A DNA stretch of 64,000 nucleotides from Rhodothermales bacterium (GTDB lineage Bacteria > Bacteroidota > Rhodothermia > Rhodothermales > UBA10348): NCBI GenBank assembly GCA_040221055.1, contig JAVJVN010000009.1:158257-222256 (forward strand). Reading direction: 5' to 3'. Each line of letters opens with the position of its first letter. Position 1 is the stretch's first letter. The position numbers and the translations under genes were made by a program. Below the pieces are notes generated by a model, which ran no database searches, had not been told where the DNA came from, and was given only the letters and a program-made list of their open reading frames with translations. This document shows positions 1 to 9,056 of the stretch, piece by piece.

Positions 1-47
1 CAAAGCTGCCACCGACCACTGACCCCCATCGACTGACTCCCGCCACC

Positions 48-2402
48 ATGCGCGCCTTCCTCCTCCTGTTGGTCTTCTGCCTTTCCGTCCCGTCCGTGGG
101 AGCCCAGGCCTTGTTGGAGGCCCACATCCTTGGCCCACGTGCCGTTGAACTGACGGTCGATGAATCTGCAAAACCCTTCCGCTCGGAAGATCTGTCATTG
201 ACCGGGCTGGATGGACGGATCATCCCCATCGCCTCTATCCTACCCAAGCGCGCCGATACCTATCTGGTCGTCCCGGCGCAGGACATGGATCCCACCCGGT
301 TACATGTTCTGGCATCCGGAAAGGACGGCAGCCAGGTCTTTGTTCGCCGGGATGCCTGGTTCAAGACGCTCTATTCCGACAAGCCCCTGGGCGCGATTGT
401 GTCGGAAGATCGCACGCATACCGATTTCCGTGTGTTCGCGCCGCGGGCAACCCTGGTCCGTCTGCACCTGTTCTCGGACCGGTACGGGGATCTGGATGCA
501 CCCGACAAATCCATCGACATGAATCGTGACCGGGACGGGGTATGGGAGGCCACAGAGCCTGGAAACCACCACGGCGTGTACTACACGTATACCGTGCACG
601 GCCCGGATGAGCCCGGCAACTGGTTCCATGGGACGCATCCGGTTCACCTCACCGATCCCTACGCCCTCGTCAGTGACGACTCATTCGGAAAGGCTCGCGT
701 GTGGATTCCTGACGCCCCCCCGGTACCGGTCAAGGGCGGACGCCCTTCCATGGAAGACGTGATTGCCTATGAGGTGCATGTACAGGACTTCACCGATGCG
801 CTTCCGGTTGCCGATCACCTGAAAGGCACGTTCTCCGCCATGGCCATGCCGGGCCTGAAGAACGAAGATGGACACCGTGTGGGATTCGACTACCTCGTCG
901 ACCTGGGTATCAATGTGGTCCATCTCATGCCGGTCCAGGAGTACCTGCATTATCCGGACGCTGAATGGCAGGCCGCGTTCGCGGATAACCCGTACATGAT
1001 TGAACAGGATATTGCCCGGGAAAATTACCAGTGGGGCTACCGGACGACGCATGCGCTGGCCGTGGAGTCCCGCTTCCGGGATCGTCGCTCGGATCGGGGG
1101 CTGGAACCCGAACCCGGAGAGGAACGCAGACAGTTCAAGCAACTCGTTCAGGCCTTCCATGAAAAGGGCATATCCGTCATCATTGATGTCGTGCCGAATC
1201 ACACCGGCGAGAACATGGACGGTCGGCACCTCCTGCTGAATTTCAATGGATTCGATCTGCCCTACTATCACCGGACGGACGATTCGCTCCGCCATATCGG
1301 ACCCTTTGGCAACGAGATCAAATCGGAAGAACGACCCATGGTCCAGCGATGGATCCTGGATCAGTTGCGGCACTGGGTCGAGGTTCTCGGTGTGGATGGC
1401 TTCCGAATAGATCTGGCTGGACAGATCGACGAGCAAACCCTTCTCTGGATCAAGTCAGAGTTGCCTTCCGACTTGATCATCTACGGGGAAGCCTGGATTC
1501 CGCCATCCGACCCCGAAGTAGCCTCGGATCCTGATTTTGGCTGGTACAAGGCCGATTCCCCGATAACGTATTTCCAGGATGACGCCCGGAATGCCTTCAA
1601 GGGGCCGGTTTCCGACCCGATCAATCCGCTGACCGATCGCGGTTTCGCAGGAGGTGACGGCTCCGTACGCGAGCGTGCCGTGTTGGGATTGACGAACGGT
1701 TGGGCCGAAGAAGGCGACCCAAACCGCGGTATCAACTACCTGGACATCCATGACAACTGGACACTGGCAGATCAATTCAGCAATGAAGATTGGAACGGGT
1801 TGCTCCACGTGGATGAGAAGGCATTCAGGATTGCCGCAACCTTGTTGTTCACGTCGCTTGGTCCGATCGTACTGCACGGAGGAACGGAAATCATGCGATC
1901 CAAGGGTCATGCCCCACTCGAAGAGGTCGTCAGATGGACGGAGACCGGGCCCCTCTATTTTCACGGAAAGCGGGACTCATACAATCTGCGGAGAGCCAAT
2001 CGATTCCTGTGGGATACGGTCGGTGCTACGACGCCCATGGACTATGCCGGAATGCTGGCCTACTGGAAAGGTCTTGTGGAATTGAGGCTGTCCCATGCCG
2101 GAAGCGTGTTCCGAATGGGGGGCTCCTCGCCGGATGAAGGGCATTATGACTTCATTACTCCGGACAACACGCAGTTGCTGGGTTATCGTGTCGGCGACGA
2201 GGTATTCGTACTCATGAACACGTCGTTCGAAGACGCGGAATTCCATGACCTGCCTCCCTTCGACGGCGCGTGGCGCCTGGTTGCGGACGGAAACCGGATT
2301 GATCTGACCGGCTTGGGAGAACAGACGCTCTCCGGGACAATCCCGTTCATTCCCGTTCCTGCACAAACCGCTCTGGTCTGGGTCCGGAATCCGGACAATT
2401 AG
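48..2402 (+). CDS. Secreted pullulanase-type alpha-glucan debranching enzyme (GH13)
   Basis: A 784-residue GH13 glycosidase, most likely type I pullulanase-like, cleaving alpha-1,6 branches in glycogen, pullulan or starch. Residues 1-20 form a signal peptide (hydrophobic core, then VGAQA), so it acts outside the cytoplasm. A CBM48-like beta domain near residues 120-225 (FRVFAPRATLVRLHLF) precedes the barrel. All four GH13 regions are visible: DVVPNHTGE; GFRIDLAG with nucleophile D455; YGEAW with acid/base E481; and YLDIHDN with D569. The YQWGY sequence near residue 325 matches the pullulanase YNWGYDP signature only loosely, so exact specificity is uncertain. Its stop codon overlaps the stop of the convergent OsmC gene by 4 bp. 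The 47 bp upstream are cut by the window edge and show no clear promoter. Confidence 0.88.
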   Translation: MRAFLLLLVFCLSVPSVGAQALLEAHILGPRAVELTVDESAKPFRSEDLSLTGLDGRIIPIASILPKRADTYLVVPAQDMDPTRLHVLASGKDGSQVFVRRDAWFKTLYSDKPLGAIVSEDRTHTDFRVFAPRATLVRLHLFSDRYGDLDAPDKSIDMNRDRDGVWEATEPGNHHGVYYTYTVHGPDEPGNWFHGTHPVHLTDPYALVSDDSFGKARVWIPDAPPVPVKGGRPSMEDVIAYEVHVQDFTDALPVADHLKGTFSAMAMPGLKNEDGHRVGFDYLVDLGINVVHLMPVQEYLHYPDAEWQAAFADNPYMIEQDIARENYQWGYRTTHALAVESRFRDRRSDRGLEPEPGEERRQFKQLVQAFHEKGISVIIDVVPNHTGENMDGRHLLLNFNGFDLPYYHRTDDSLRHIGPFGNEIKSEERPMVQRWILDQLRHWVEVLGVDGFRIDLAGQIDEQTLLWIKSELPSDLIIYGEAWIPPSDPEVASDPDFGWYKADSPITYFQDDARNAFKGPVSDPINPLTDRGFAGGDGSVRERAVLGLTNGWAEEGDPNRGINYLDIHDNWTLADQFSNEDWNGLLHVDEKAFRIAATLLFTSLGPIVLHGGTEIMRSKGHAPLEEVVRWTETGPLYFHGKRDSYNLRRANRFLWDTVGATTPMDYAGMLAYWKGLVELRLSHAGSVFRMGGSSPDEGHYDFITPDNTQLLGYRVGDEVFVLMNTSFEDAEFHDLPPFDGAWRLVADGNRIDLTGLGEQTLSGTIPFIPVPAQTALVWVRNPDN

Positions 2403-2869
2403 GGCGTCTCGACCGGATTACTGGAACCGCCATCGTATGGTGTTCCGTTGATTTCGAACGACCATGCAATGGACGCCGACTTCTCGAGCGTCTTCGCCAC
2501 GGAGCAATACTTTCCCAGGCTCAGATCGACGGCCCGACGGACCTTCACTTCATCCAGTTCACCCGTGAGTCTGAAGTGCACGTGAACGTGATCATAGAGC
2601 GAAGGGCTCGTCCCGTCCGGCTTGTGTCCGTGGACGTCAATTTCCAGGGTACGGATGTCCTGTCGGGATTTTTCCAGGATGGACACGACGTCCACGCCGC
2701 TGCACCCGCCAATGGCCATCATCAGCAACTGCATGGGACCCACCCCGTTGCCCTTGCCGTCTTCATAAGCCGTGGCATCGTCGATATCCACGACATGCCC
2801 GGCGGCATTCGTGGCCTTGAAGTGATAGGGTTGTTCCTGCCTCGCAAGATGGACGCGGATGTCAGCCAT
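2399..2869 (-). CDS. OsmC/YhfA-family peroxiredoxin-like protein
   Basis: A 156-residue OsmC-family protein. The two family cysteines are present: C56 in GGCSGVD and C122 in KYCSVAK, the pair that reduces organic hydroperoxides in OsmC/Ohr enzymes. The sequence looks closer to the YhfA-like branch than to Ohr, so a real peroxide substrate is not assured. It has no signal peptide and should be cytoplasmic. It is the last gene of the long minus-strand cluster; its start overlaps the end of surE by 8 bp, suggesting translational coupling. Its stop overlaps the convergent glycosidase stop by 4 bp, leaving no room for a terminator. Confidence 0.85.
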   Translation of the reverse strand: MADIRVHLARQEQPYHFKATNAAGHVVDIDDATAYEDGKGNGVGPMQLLMMAIGGCSGVDVVSILEKSRQDIRTLEIDVHGHKPDGTSPSLYDHVHVHFRLTGELDEVKVRRAVDLSLGKYCSVAKTLEKSASIAWSFEINGTPYDGGSSNPVETP

Positions 2870-3671
2870 GGTCTTCGTCGAATGTTTTCATCATGGACCA
2901 ATCCTGCATGGCGGGCAAAGCCGCGTGGGCAGTCAGGTCGTGCAGGACGGGTGTCACCGACACCCATCCATTATCAATGGCCCAAAGGTCTGTATTTTCA
3001 CCCGGATCCAGATTTCGAAAGGTGCCCGAGAGCCAGTAATAGGGTCGATCGAATGGATCGCGCCGTTCCGCGAATGATTCCTCCCACATGGACCGCGCCT
3101 GCCGCGTCGGCATGATGCCCTTGATCCGTGACAGGGGTAAATCGGGGATATTCACGTTCAAGAGGATCCCGGCCGGCATGCCGTTGGCCAATACCCACTC
3201 TGCCAATTGCCGCGCAATCCGGGCAGACGCCTCGTAATCACCCGTACCCCACCGGCAGTGGGAAAACGCGATGGCTGGGATGCCCAGTATGGAAGCTTCC
3301 GTTGCCGCACTGACCGTCCCGGAATAGATGACGTTCACGGCCGTATTCGGGCCGTGATTGATCCCCGATACGACAAGATCCGGTTTCCGGGGTACGAGCT
3401 TGTCCAAGGCCAGTTTGACGCAGTCGGCTGGTGTTCCATCAACGGCCCATGCCTTCAATGCGCCCGTAGGCCCCCGGAATGGCCACGGACGAGCACGGAC
3501 TGGATCCCGCATGGTAATGGCGTGACCGACGGCGCTTTGCTCCGCGATGGGCGCAACCACCACAATTTCTCCAAGTCCATCCAGTCCGGCTGCCAGCGAG
3601 AGGATTCCCGGAGCATCTATGCCGTCATCATTGCAGACCAGAATCAGCGGTCTCTCAGTAGCTTTCGTCAT
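2862..3671 (-). CDS. surE: 5'/3'-nucleotidase SurE
   Basis: A 269-residue SurE nucleotidase, which removes phosphate from nucleoside 5'- and 3'-monophosphates. Metal ligands of the family are present: the N-terminal NDDG (D15, D16), S46 in EQSAVGH and N105 in SGINHGPN. The frame is open for 17 more codons upstream, but I chose ATG at 3671 because the family starts just before the first beta strand ([11 protein letters not shown]); this start overlaps panB by 17 bp. It is followed by osmC with an 8-bp overlap. There is no signal peptide, so it is cytoplasmic. Confidence 0.92.
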   Translation of the reverse strand: MTKATERPLILVCNDDGIDAPGILSLAAGLDGLGEIVVVAPIAEQSAVGHAITMRDPVRARPWPFRGPTGALKAWAVDGTPADCVKLALDKLVPRKPDLVVSGINHGPNTAVNVIYSGTVSAATEASILGIPAIAFSHCRWGTGDYEASARIARQLAEWVLANGMPAGILLNVNIPDLPLSRIKGIMPTRQARSMWEESFAERRDPFDRPYYWLSGTFRNLDPGENTDLWAIDNGWVSVTPVLHDLTAHAALPAMQDWSMMKTFDEDHG

Positions 3672-4488
3672 CAGATGGAAATTTTCGCTCCCGTACATCC
3701 GATACGTACGACCGGACCGCATCGGTAATCAGGGTATCCAGCGCAGCATAGCGGCGGACAAAACGCGGATGGAAATCAGTCGTGAGACCCAGCGCATCGT
3801 GCGTGACCAGGACTTGCCCATCGGTTCCGGGTCCCGCGCCGATGCCAATGGTCGGAATACTCAGCGTTCCGGAGACTTCGCGCGCCAATGCAGCCGGGAT
3901 TTTTTCCAGGACGATGGCAAATACACCGGCCTCCTGCAACCGGATGGCGTCTTCCCGGAGTTCATCGGCTTCCAATTCTTCTCGCGCGCGCACCTTGTAG
4001 GTACCGAAGCGATAGATGGATTGCGGTGTAAGCCCCAGGTGTCCCATGACCGGAATGCCGGCTTCAATCAGGCGTTCAGCCGTGGGAACCACGGATCGCC
4101 CACCCTCCAACTTGACGGCATGGGCGCCTGCCTCCTTCATGATCCGGATGGCCGAGGCCAGGGCTTCACGACTGTTGCCCTGGTAGGAACCGAACGGCAT
4201 ATCGACGACCACGAGGGCACGCTCCACCCCACGGACCACGCACTGGGCGTGGTAGATCATATGATCCAACGTGATCGGCAGGGTCGTTTCATGCCCGGCC
4301 ATGACATTCGACGCGGAATCACCCACCAACAGGATGTCGATACCAGCCCCGTCAATGATCCGGGCGGACGTGTAGTCGTACGCTGTCAACATCGCAATGG
4401 GCATGTGCGATGCCTTCATTTCCTGCAGCGTTTGGGTGGTAACCCGCTTTATGCCTTCAGGATCAAGGTCCGGAGTTGCTTTGCTCAC
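3655..4488 (-). CDS. panB: 3-methyl-2-oxobutanoate hydroxymethyltransferase
   Basis: A 277-residue PanB, which transfers a hydroxymethyl group from 5,10-methylene-THF to 2-oxoisovalerate to give ketopantoate, the first step of pantothenate synthesis. Family blocks are clear: [24 protein letters not shown] (metal-binding Asp), [13 protein letters not shown] and [11 protein letters not shown]. Length is normal. It lies 11 bp after the first-listed ompH gene and overlaps surE, so it is part of the same transcription unit as bamA. No panC or panD is in the window. Confidence 0.95.
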   Translation of the reverse strand: MSKATPDLDPEGIKRVTTQTLQEMKASHMPIAMLTAYDYTSARIIDGAGIDILLVGDSASNVMAGHETTLPITLDHMIYHAQCVVRGVERALVVVDMPFGSYQGNSREALASAIRIMKEAGAHAVKLEGGRSVVPTAERLIEAGIPVMGHLGLTPQSIYRFGTYKVRAREELEADELREDAIRLQEAGVFAIVLEKIPAALAREVSGTLSIPTIGIGAGPGTDGQVLVTHDALGLTTDFHPRFVRRYAALDTLITDAVRSYVSDVRERKFPSDDESY

Positions 4489-4499
4489 GACGTGCTACG

Positions 4500-5051
4500 T
4501 CAGTTTCCTGGCGTAGTATCGTCTTCCTCGATCTCGATTCCCAATCGGGATGCGATATCCAGGTTCAGATTGACAATCCGGTCTTCCTTGACGAACAACA
4601 AGGCCGGAGAACGGAGCACGACGTCCAGGTTTTTTTCAGTGGCCACCTGGTCAATGACCGATTGGACGCGGTCCAGCAGGGGCGCCATGAGTTCTTCCTG
4701 GCGGGCCGCGATTTCCGCGTCCTTGGCCTCAGCAGATTGCTGGATTTCCGCCTGCAGGGCGCCCAGCTCCTGTTCGCGTTCGGCCTGGCGTTCCGGAGAC
4801 AGCAGCGGCTTCTGGCGCTCATAACGGGCTACACGCTCCTGGAAATCCTCGGCCAGTGCCTGGAGGGCCTGCTGTCCGGTCTGGACTTCCTGCGCCAACT
4901 GACGCTGGATGTTCTGATAGTCCGGCATGTACTGGATGATCAGCTCGGGATCGGCGTAACCAATGCGGAGTGTCTGGGCCTGGGATTCGGTGGTCGGCAA
5001 CGCGACGACCGCCAGCAGGATGGCGAAAGGAACGAGAAATCGCTTGATCAT
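4500..5051 (-). CDS. OmpH/Skp-family periplasmic chaperone (copy 1)
   Basis: A 183-residue OmpH/Skp family protein. Residues 1-26 form a signal peptide (MIKRFLVPFAILLAVVAL, then SQAQ). The mature part starts with the usual strand (LRIGYADPELIIQ) and continues as a long charged coiled coil of about 100 residues, rich in Q, E and A, as in Skp, which holds unfolded outer-membrane proteins in the periplasm. It follows a second OmpH gene by 47 bp, and both lie downstream of bamA, the classical order. Confidence 0.9.
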   Translation of the reverse strand: MIKRFLVPFAILLAVVALPTTESQAQTLRIGYADPELIIQYMPDYQNIQRQLAQEVQTGQQALQALAEDFQERVARYERQKPLLSPERQAEREQELGALQAEIQQSAEAKDAEIAARQEELMAPLLDRVQSVIDQVATEKNLDVVLRSPALLFVKEDRIVNLNLDIASRLGIEIEEDDTTPGN

Positions 5052-5098
5052 GATTCGGATGATTTACAGGTGGGTCCGACCGGAGTCGGCTTGATGGG

Positions 5099-5644
5099 TC
5101 AGTTGTTACGGCCCTGCGTACTCTCAACGTCTATGCCAAGTTCGCGAAGGACCAGGTCACTCAGGTTGTATTGCTCACGGCGGAACATGAAAAGGAACTC
5201 ACCGGCCGTATCGAAGACGTAGTCATAGCCCTCTGCCGTTGCCACTTCCTCGATGGCGGCAAGGATGCGTTCCTGAAGCGGTCGCATGAGCTGTTCCTGT
5301 TGCAGGAATATGTCCCCTTCCGGTCCGAAATACTTGACCCGCAGACGCTCCAGTTCATCTTCCGCACGTACGATTTCCTGGCGGCGGCGCTGCCGTTCCT
5401 CGTTGGTGTAAAGCAATTCGCGATCCTGGTACTCCCTGAATCGGTTATCCAGGTCCCTGCGCATGTCATCCAGTTCCTTTTGCCATTCCGATGCCAAACG
5501 ATCCAGCTGTTGCTGTACCGTTGCGAACTCCGGGGTGCGCTCCAGGATATAGTCGGAGTCGATATATCCAATGGTCTGCTGGGCCCGCGCGTCGATCACG
5601 CCAACGGTCACCAGGAGAAGAAGACTGAACAAGGTCACGCGCAT
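5099..5644 (-). CDS. OmpH/Skp-family periplasmic chaperone (copy 2)
   Basis: A 181-residue OmpH/Skp paralogue. The signal peptide begins MRVTLFSLLLLVTVG and ends near DARAQ; the mature part opens QTIGYIDSDYILERTPEF and continues as a coiled coil. The frame is open far upstream into bamA, but only the last part resembles the family. I placed the start at 5644, with in-frame ATGs at 5668 and 5677 as alternatives. It lies 56 bp after bamA and 47 bp before the other OmpH. The pair is probably an old tandem duplication, because the two differ through most of the coil. Confidence 0.87.
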   Translation of the reverse strand: MRVTLFSLLLLVTVGVIDARAQQTIGYIDSDYILERTPEFATVQQQLDRLASEWQKELDDMRRDLDNRFREYQDRELLYTNEERQRRRQEIVRAEDELERLRVKYFGPEGDIFLQQEQLMRPLQERILAAIEEVATAEGYDYVFDTAGEFLFMFRREQYNLSDLVLRELGIDVESTQGRNN

Positions 5645-5700
5645 GAAAGTGTCTCGTATAATGGACATTTTGTGCATGGGATGGGGCATTCTGGACACGG

Positions 5701-8298
5701 TCAGAAGCCCTGCCCGAGGCTGAACTGGAAGGTCCACTTCCGCGTTCCATTGTGCTTTGTGGATACCGGCACGAATGCATCGAAGTTGTATCCATAGGCC
5801 ATTTCCACCATCCCGAGGATGGGCAGGAAGACGCGAGCGCCCAAACCCCCGGAGCGAAACACGTCCGTAGGATTGTACGCGCTGAACGTATCCCAGGAAT
5901 TGGCGGCATCCAGGAACAGGTACGGGGCTGCCTGCAACTGTTCGGACTGTATGGCTATCCACTGGATTTCCGCACCATACTTGTTGAGGATGCGCCCGCC
6001 AACCGGATCATTGCTCGCATTGCGCGGACCAAGAGCGGCCAGCGGATACCCCCGCATGTAAACAACATCCTTTCCGAAGAAACTGAAGAAGCCCTGCGTC
6101 TCAAAAGGTGACCCGCCCACCACGAACCGCTCAAACTCGACTTCGTCACCGGTCAGCGATCCGATGAAACCGTAATCGGCCGTGAAGCTGACGGACAGTT
6201 TCCGGGTCAGCGGTGCGTACCATGACGTATTCAAGCGCCACTTGTGGAACTGGATCAGGTCCCCGATAGGAGGAGCGACCTGTACGGACAGCAGGAATTT
6301 GGACCCCTGGCTCGGAAAGAGCGGGTGATTCGTGTTATTTCGCGACAGGTTCTGCGAGATGGTTACCTGTTGACTGACGCCCTGGGGCAACGTGGCAATC
6401 CAGTCCTGGTTCTGGAAATACTGGTAGCCGACGGACGTGGATGTACTGAACCAGTTGTCCGGCCACTTCAATCGCTGTTCGTAGAAGACGTTCTGGTTGA
6501 AGGTCAGCAACCGGCCGTTGGTGGTCCCCGCACCGGTATCCAGGAACGTCAGGCCCTTTATGCGGGAGAACGACGTGGAGAACCCGATCGGCTTCGGTTT
6601 GCCACGGAACCAGGGCTCCGTGAAGGACATGGAGTACTGCTGGTACCGGGATCCGTTGGTCTGGACGCCGACGCTGAACCGCTGTCCGTCACCAGTAGGC
6701 AACGGTGACCAAGCGTCCTTCTTGAAAATATTCTGGGCTGAGAAGTTGTTGAAGTTGAATCGCAACTGCAGGATGAGGCCGAATTGGCCCCACGTACCGG
6801 ACAACTCAAGCTGGCTCGTGCCCGTTTCAGCAAGGCTGTAGGCCAGGTCCACCGTCTGCGTCTCGTCACGGATTTCAATTCCCGGACCCGCCGCCAGCGA
6901 CTCCTGGGTGAAATAGTTCAGCTGCATGAGGCGGCGGATGGACTCCTGGATCTGGGAGCGTCGGAACGTCGATCCCGGAATGGTAGACAGTTCACGACGG
7001 ATGACGTGCTCCTTGGTGGTCGTATTTCCGGCGATCCCCACGGTGCCGTACGTATAGACATCCCCCTCGTACACGTTGAAGGTCAGGTCCAGGGAGTCCC
7101 CGTCGACGGTAACCCGCGGTTCCACCTGGAACCGCATGTGACCTGAATTCTGATACAGACTGTAGACGTCATTGTCCTTGCCCGTGCCGTACAGATTCTC
7201 ATCGATGGTTTTGCTGTTGTACGTATCGCCTTCGTACAGCCCCAGCCGTTCCGTCAACGCCTCGTCACTGTACAGCGTATTGCCCGTCCACTCGATATCC
7301 CGGACCGCATATTGGGGTCCCTCATCCACGGTCACTTCCAGGACCATGTAGGGGTCCGATCCGTCCGCGTTCATCATCATGACCGTATCCTGCACGACAC
7401 GCGCATCATAATGACCGTTCTCATTGTACAGCTGGACAATCCGGTCCAGGTCCTCCGCGAACGTGTCACGGTCCAGGATGGCTTTTCTCCAGAAGCGCAA
7501 GGTGGACTCCTTTTTCGTTTCCATCGCCTTCCGGAGTTTCCTGTCGGAAATCCCGGTATTTCCTGCGAAACGGATATCCTCGACCTTCACTTTCGGCCCG
7601 CGATCAATCCGGAAATCCAGGTCGATCGAACGATCGTCTATGCGTTCGCGAACGACATCGACGGTGGTCAGCGGGTGCCCCTTGTCCAGGTAGAAGTCCT
7701 CGATGATCTGGACGGTTCGGGCAATGGCACTCTCCTGTACCGGCCCCCTGGAAACCAACGGCACTTCCTTTCTCAGATCTTTGGCATGCCCTTTTTTCAC
7801 GCCCGAGAATTCGTACGAACCCAGGGTAGGTGCCCGCTGGACGCGGATGGCCAGAAAGACGCCCTGACCGACGCGGCGCTCCTGTACGATCTGGACATCC
7901 TCATAGGTGCCCAGTCGATGGATGGCCCGGATGGCTTCTGAAAAAGCAGGGTCGCCGGGAACGCTTACTTTCTGGCCGATGGTCAGCTGACTCGTCTGCT
8001 GGATGAAGCTGCGACTGAATTCGTCAACATCCCCCTCAACGGATATTCCGAGTATGTCCAGTTGCTCCGGTCGTGAATACGCCTGGGGCTCGAACTGGGC
8101 GAATGCGACCGTGGAGCCCTGGGCCAGGACGAGCAGAACCAAGGCCGGGAATAACAGATTGAGGAAACGGGGCAAGAGATATGAGCGGTCTGTTGAATGG
8201 TGCGGGCGGGGTAACGGTCCATACCGACGCCTGGTTTCACAAAATTGGGGCGAATACCGGTCCCCGACATGGCCCGTCGTCCGAGCGTACACCTTCAC
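5701..8298 (-). CDS. bamA: Outer membrane protein assembly factor BamA
   Basis: An 865-residue BamA/Omp85 protein that inserts beta-barrels into the outer membrane. After the leader come POTRA repeats over roughly residues 75-440, then a 16-strand barrel ending in ...FSLGQGF with the C-terminal phenylalanine expected of outer-membrane proteins. The GTG start overlaps the uppS stop by 4 bp (GTGA). The predicted export sequence (hydrophobic stretch about residues 41-60, cleavage near VAFA-Q at 67) lies behind a polar extension of about 38 residues, so an internal non-ATG start is possible. No other ATG lies between the GTG and the hydrophobic stretch. Confidence 0.93.
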   Translation of the reverse strand: MKVYARTTGHVGDRYSPQFCETRRRYGPLPRPHHSTDRSYLLPRFLNLLFPALVLLVLAQGSTVAFAQFEPQAYSRPEQLDILGISVEGDVDEFSRSFIQQTSQLTIGQKVSVPGDPAFSEAIRAIHRLGTYEDVQIVQERRVGQGVFLAIRVQRAPTLGSYEFSGVKKGHAKDLRKEVPLVSRGPVQESAIARTVQIIEDFYLDKGHPLTTVDVVRERIDDRSIDLDFRIDRGPKVKVEDIRFAGNTGISDRKLRKAMETKKESTLRFWRKAILDRDTFAEDLDRIVQLYNENGHYDARVVQDTVMMMNADGSDPYMVLEVTVDEGPQYAVRDIEWTGNTLYSDEALTERLGLYEGDTYNSKTIDENLYGTGKDNDVYSLYQNSGHMRFQVEPRVTVDGDSLDLTFNVYEGDVYTYGTVGIAGNTTTKEHVIRRELSTIPGSTFRRSQIQESIRRLMQLNYFTQESLAAGPGIEIRDETQTVDLAYSLAETGTSQLELSGTWGQFGLILQLRFNFNNFSAQNIFKKDAWSPLPTGDGQRFSVGVQTNGSRYQQYSMSFTEPWFRGKPKPIGFSTSFSRIKGLTFLDTGAGTTNGRLLTFNQNVFYEQRLKWPDNWFSTSTSVGYQYFQNQDWIATLPQGVSQQVTISQNLSRNNTNHPLFPSQGSKFLLSVQVAPPIGDLIQFHKWRLNTSWYAPLTRKLSVSFTADYGFIGSLTGDEVEFERFVVGGSPFETQGFFSFFGKDVVYMRGYPLAALGPRNASNDPVGGRILNKYGAEIQWIAIQSEQLQAAPYLFLDAANSWDTFSAYNPTDVFRSGGLGARVFLPILGMVEMAYGYNFDAFVPVSTKHNGTRKWTFQFSLGQGF

Positions 8299-9056
8299 CG
8301 ACTTCCGCCTACGCGTCCGAAGCGACGTTCCCGATCCTGGAAATCCTCGATGGCGGAATACAGGTGATTCCGACGGAAGTCCGGCCAGAACACCTCCGTG
8401 AAATGCAGCTCGGAATAGGCCAGTTGCCAGAGCAGGAAATTGGAAATGCGACGTTCTCCTCCAGTCCGGATCAGCAGATCAGGATCAGGCAGTTCCGGGT
8501 CGTTCAAGTACCGCCGGATGACTGTCTCGTCCACCAGTTCAGGATCCAGCTTACCGGCAGCGGCGTCTTTCGTCATGGATCGCGCCGCCTGTACGAGCTC
8601 CCACCGACCCGAGTACGACAGGGCAAGCGTGAGCACCATACCGGTGTTCGCGGACGTGGTCTCGACAACGCGTTCCAACTGGACCCGACAGGCGGGCGGC
8701 AGCATGGTCCGATCGCCAATGGAGGAAAAACGGATATTGTTGTCCTGCAATGTCTTGGCTTCCTTCTCCAACGACCGGATGAGCAACTGCATGAGGGCAT
8801 TCACTTCCGTGGCCGGACGACTCCAATTCTCCGTACTGAACGTGTAGAGCGTCAGATTGGAAATCCGGAGTTCCGCAGCCGCTTCCGTTACATCCCGAAC
8901 GGCCGCGATGCCTGCCCGGTGCCCCTGCACACGCGGCTTGCCTTTCTGGCGTGCCCATCGCCCATTGCCGTCCATGATGACCGCAATGTGGCCCGGTAGG
9001 GGGCCACGCGCTTTCAGCGCGTCCTGCCGGGCACGATCGTCCTTGTCCGAGCTCAC
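8295..9056 (-). CDS. uppS: Isoprenyl (undecaprenyl) diphosphate synthase
   Basis: A 253-residue cis-prenyltransferase making the C55 lipid carrier for peptidoglycan and O-antigen. The MDGNGRWA signature with catalytic D29 is intact, as are the downstream STENW block and the RTGGERRISNFLLWQ block that binds isopentenyl diphosphate. The start overlaps the rseP stop by 4 bp and its stop overlaps the bamA start by 4 bp, so three genes are tightly coupled. The usual neighbour cdsA is missing from this cluster. Confidence 0.95.
   Translation of the reverse strand: MSSDKDDRARQDALKARGPLPGHIAVIMDGNGRWARQKGKPRVQGHRAGIAAVRDVTEAAAELRISNLTLYTFSTENWSRPATEVNALMQLLIRSLEKEAKTLQDNNIRFSSIGDRTMLPPACRVQLERVVETTSANTGMVLTLALSYSGRWELVQAARSMTKDAAAGKLDPELVDETVIRRYLNDPELPDPDLLIRTGGERRISNFLLWQLAYSELHFTEVFWPDFRRNHLYSAIEDFQDRERRFGRVGGSR

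Noticed and set aside
2399-2408. TTAGGGCGTC at a convergent junction, similar to the repeat start
   Set aside because: Only 9 bases match and both strands are coding there; the same short AGGGCGT at 54744 is equally unconvincing.
4503-4516. CCTGGCGTAGTATCG resembling the right end of the 271-bp element
   Set aside because: Only about 11 matching bases, inside the ompH coding end, with no partner repeat; chance match.
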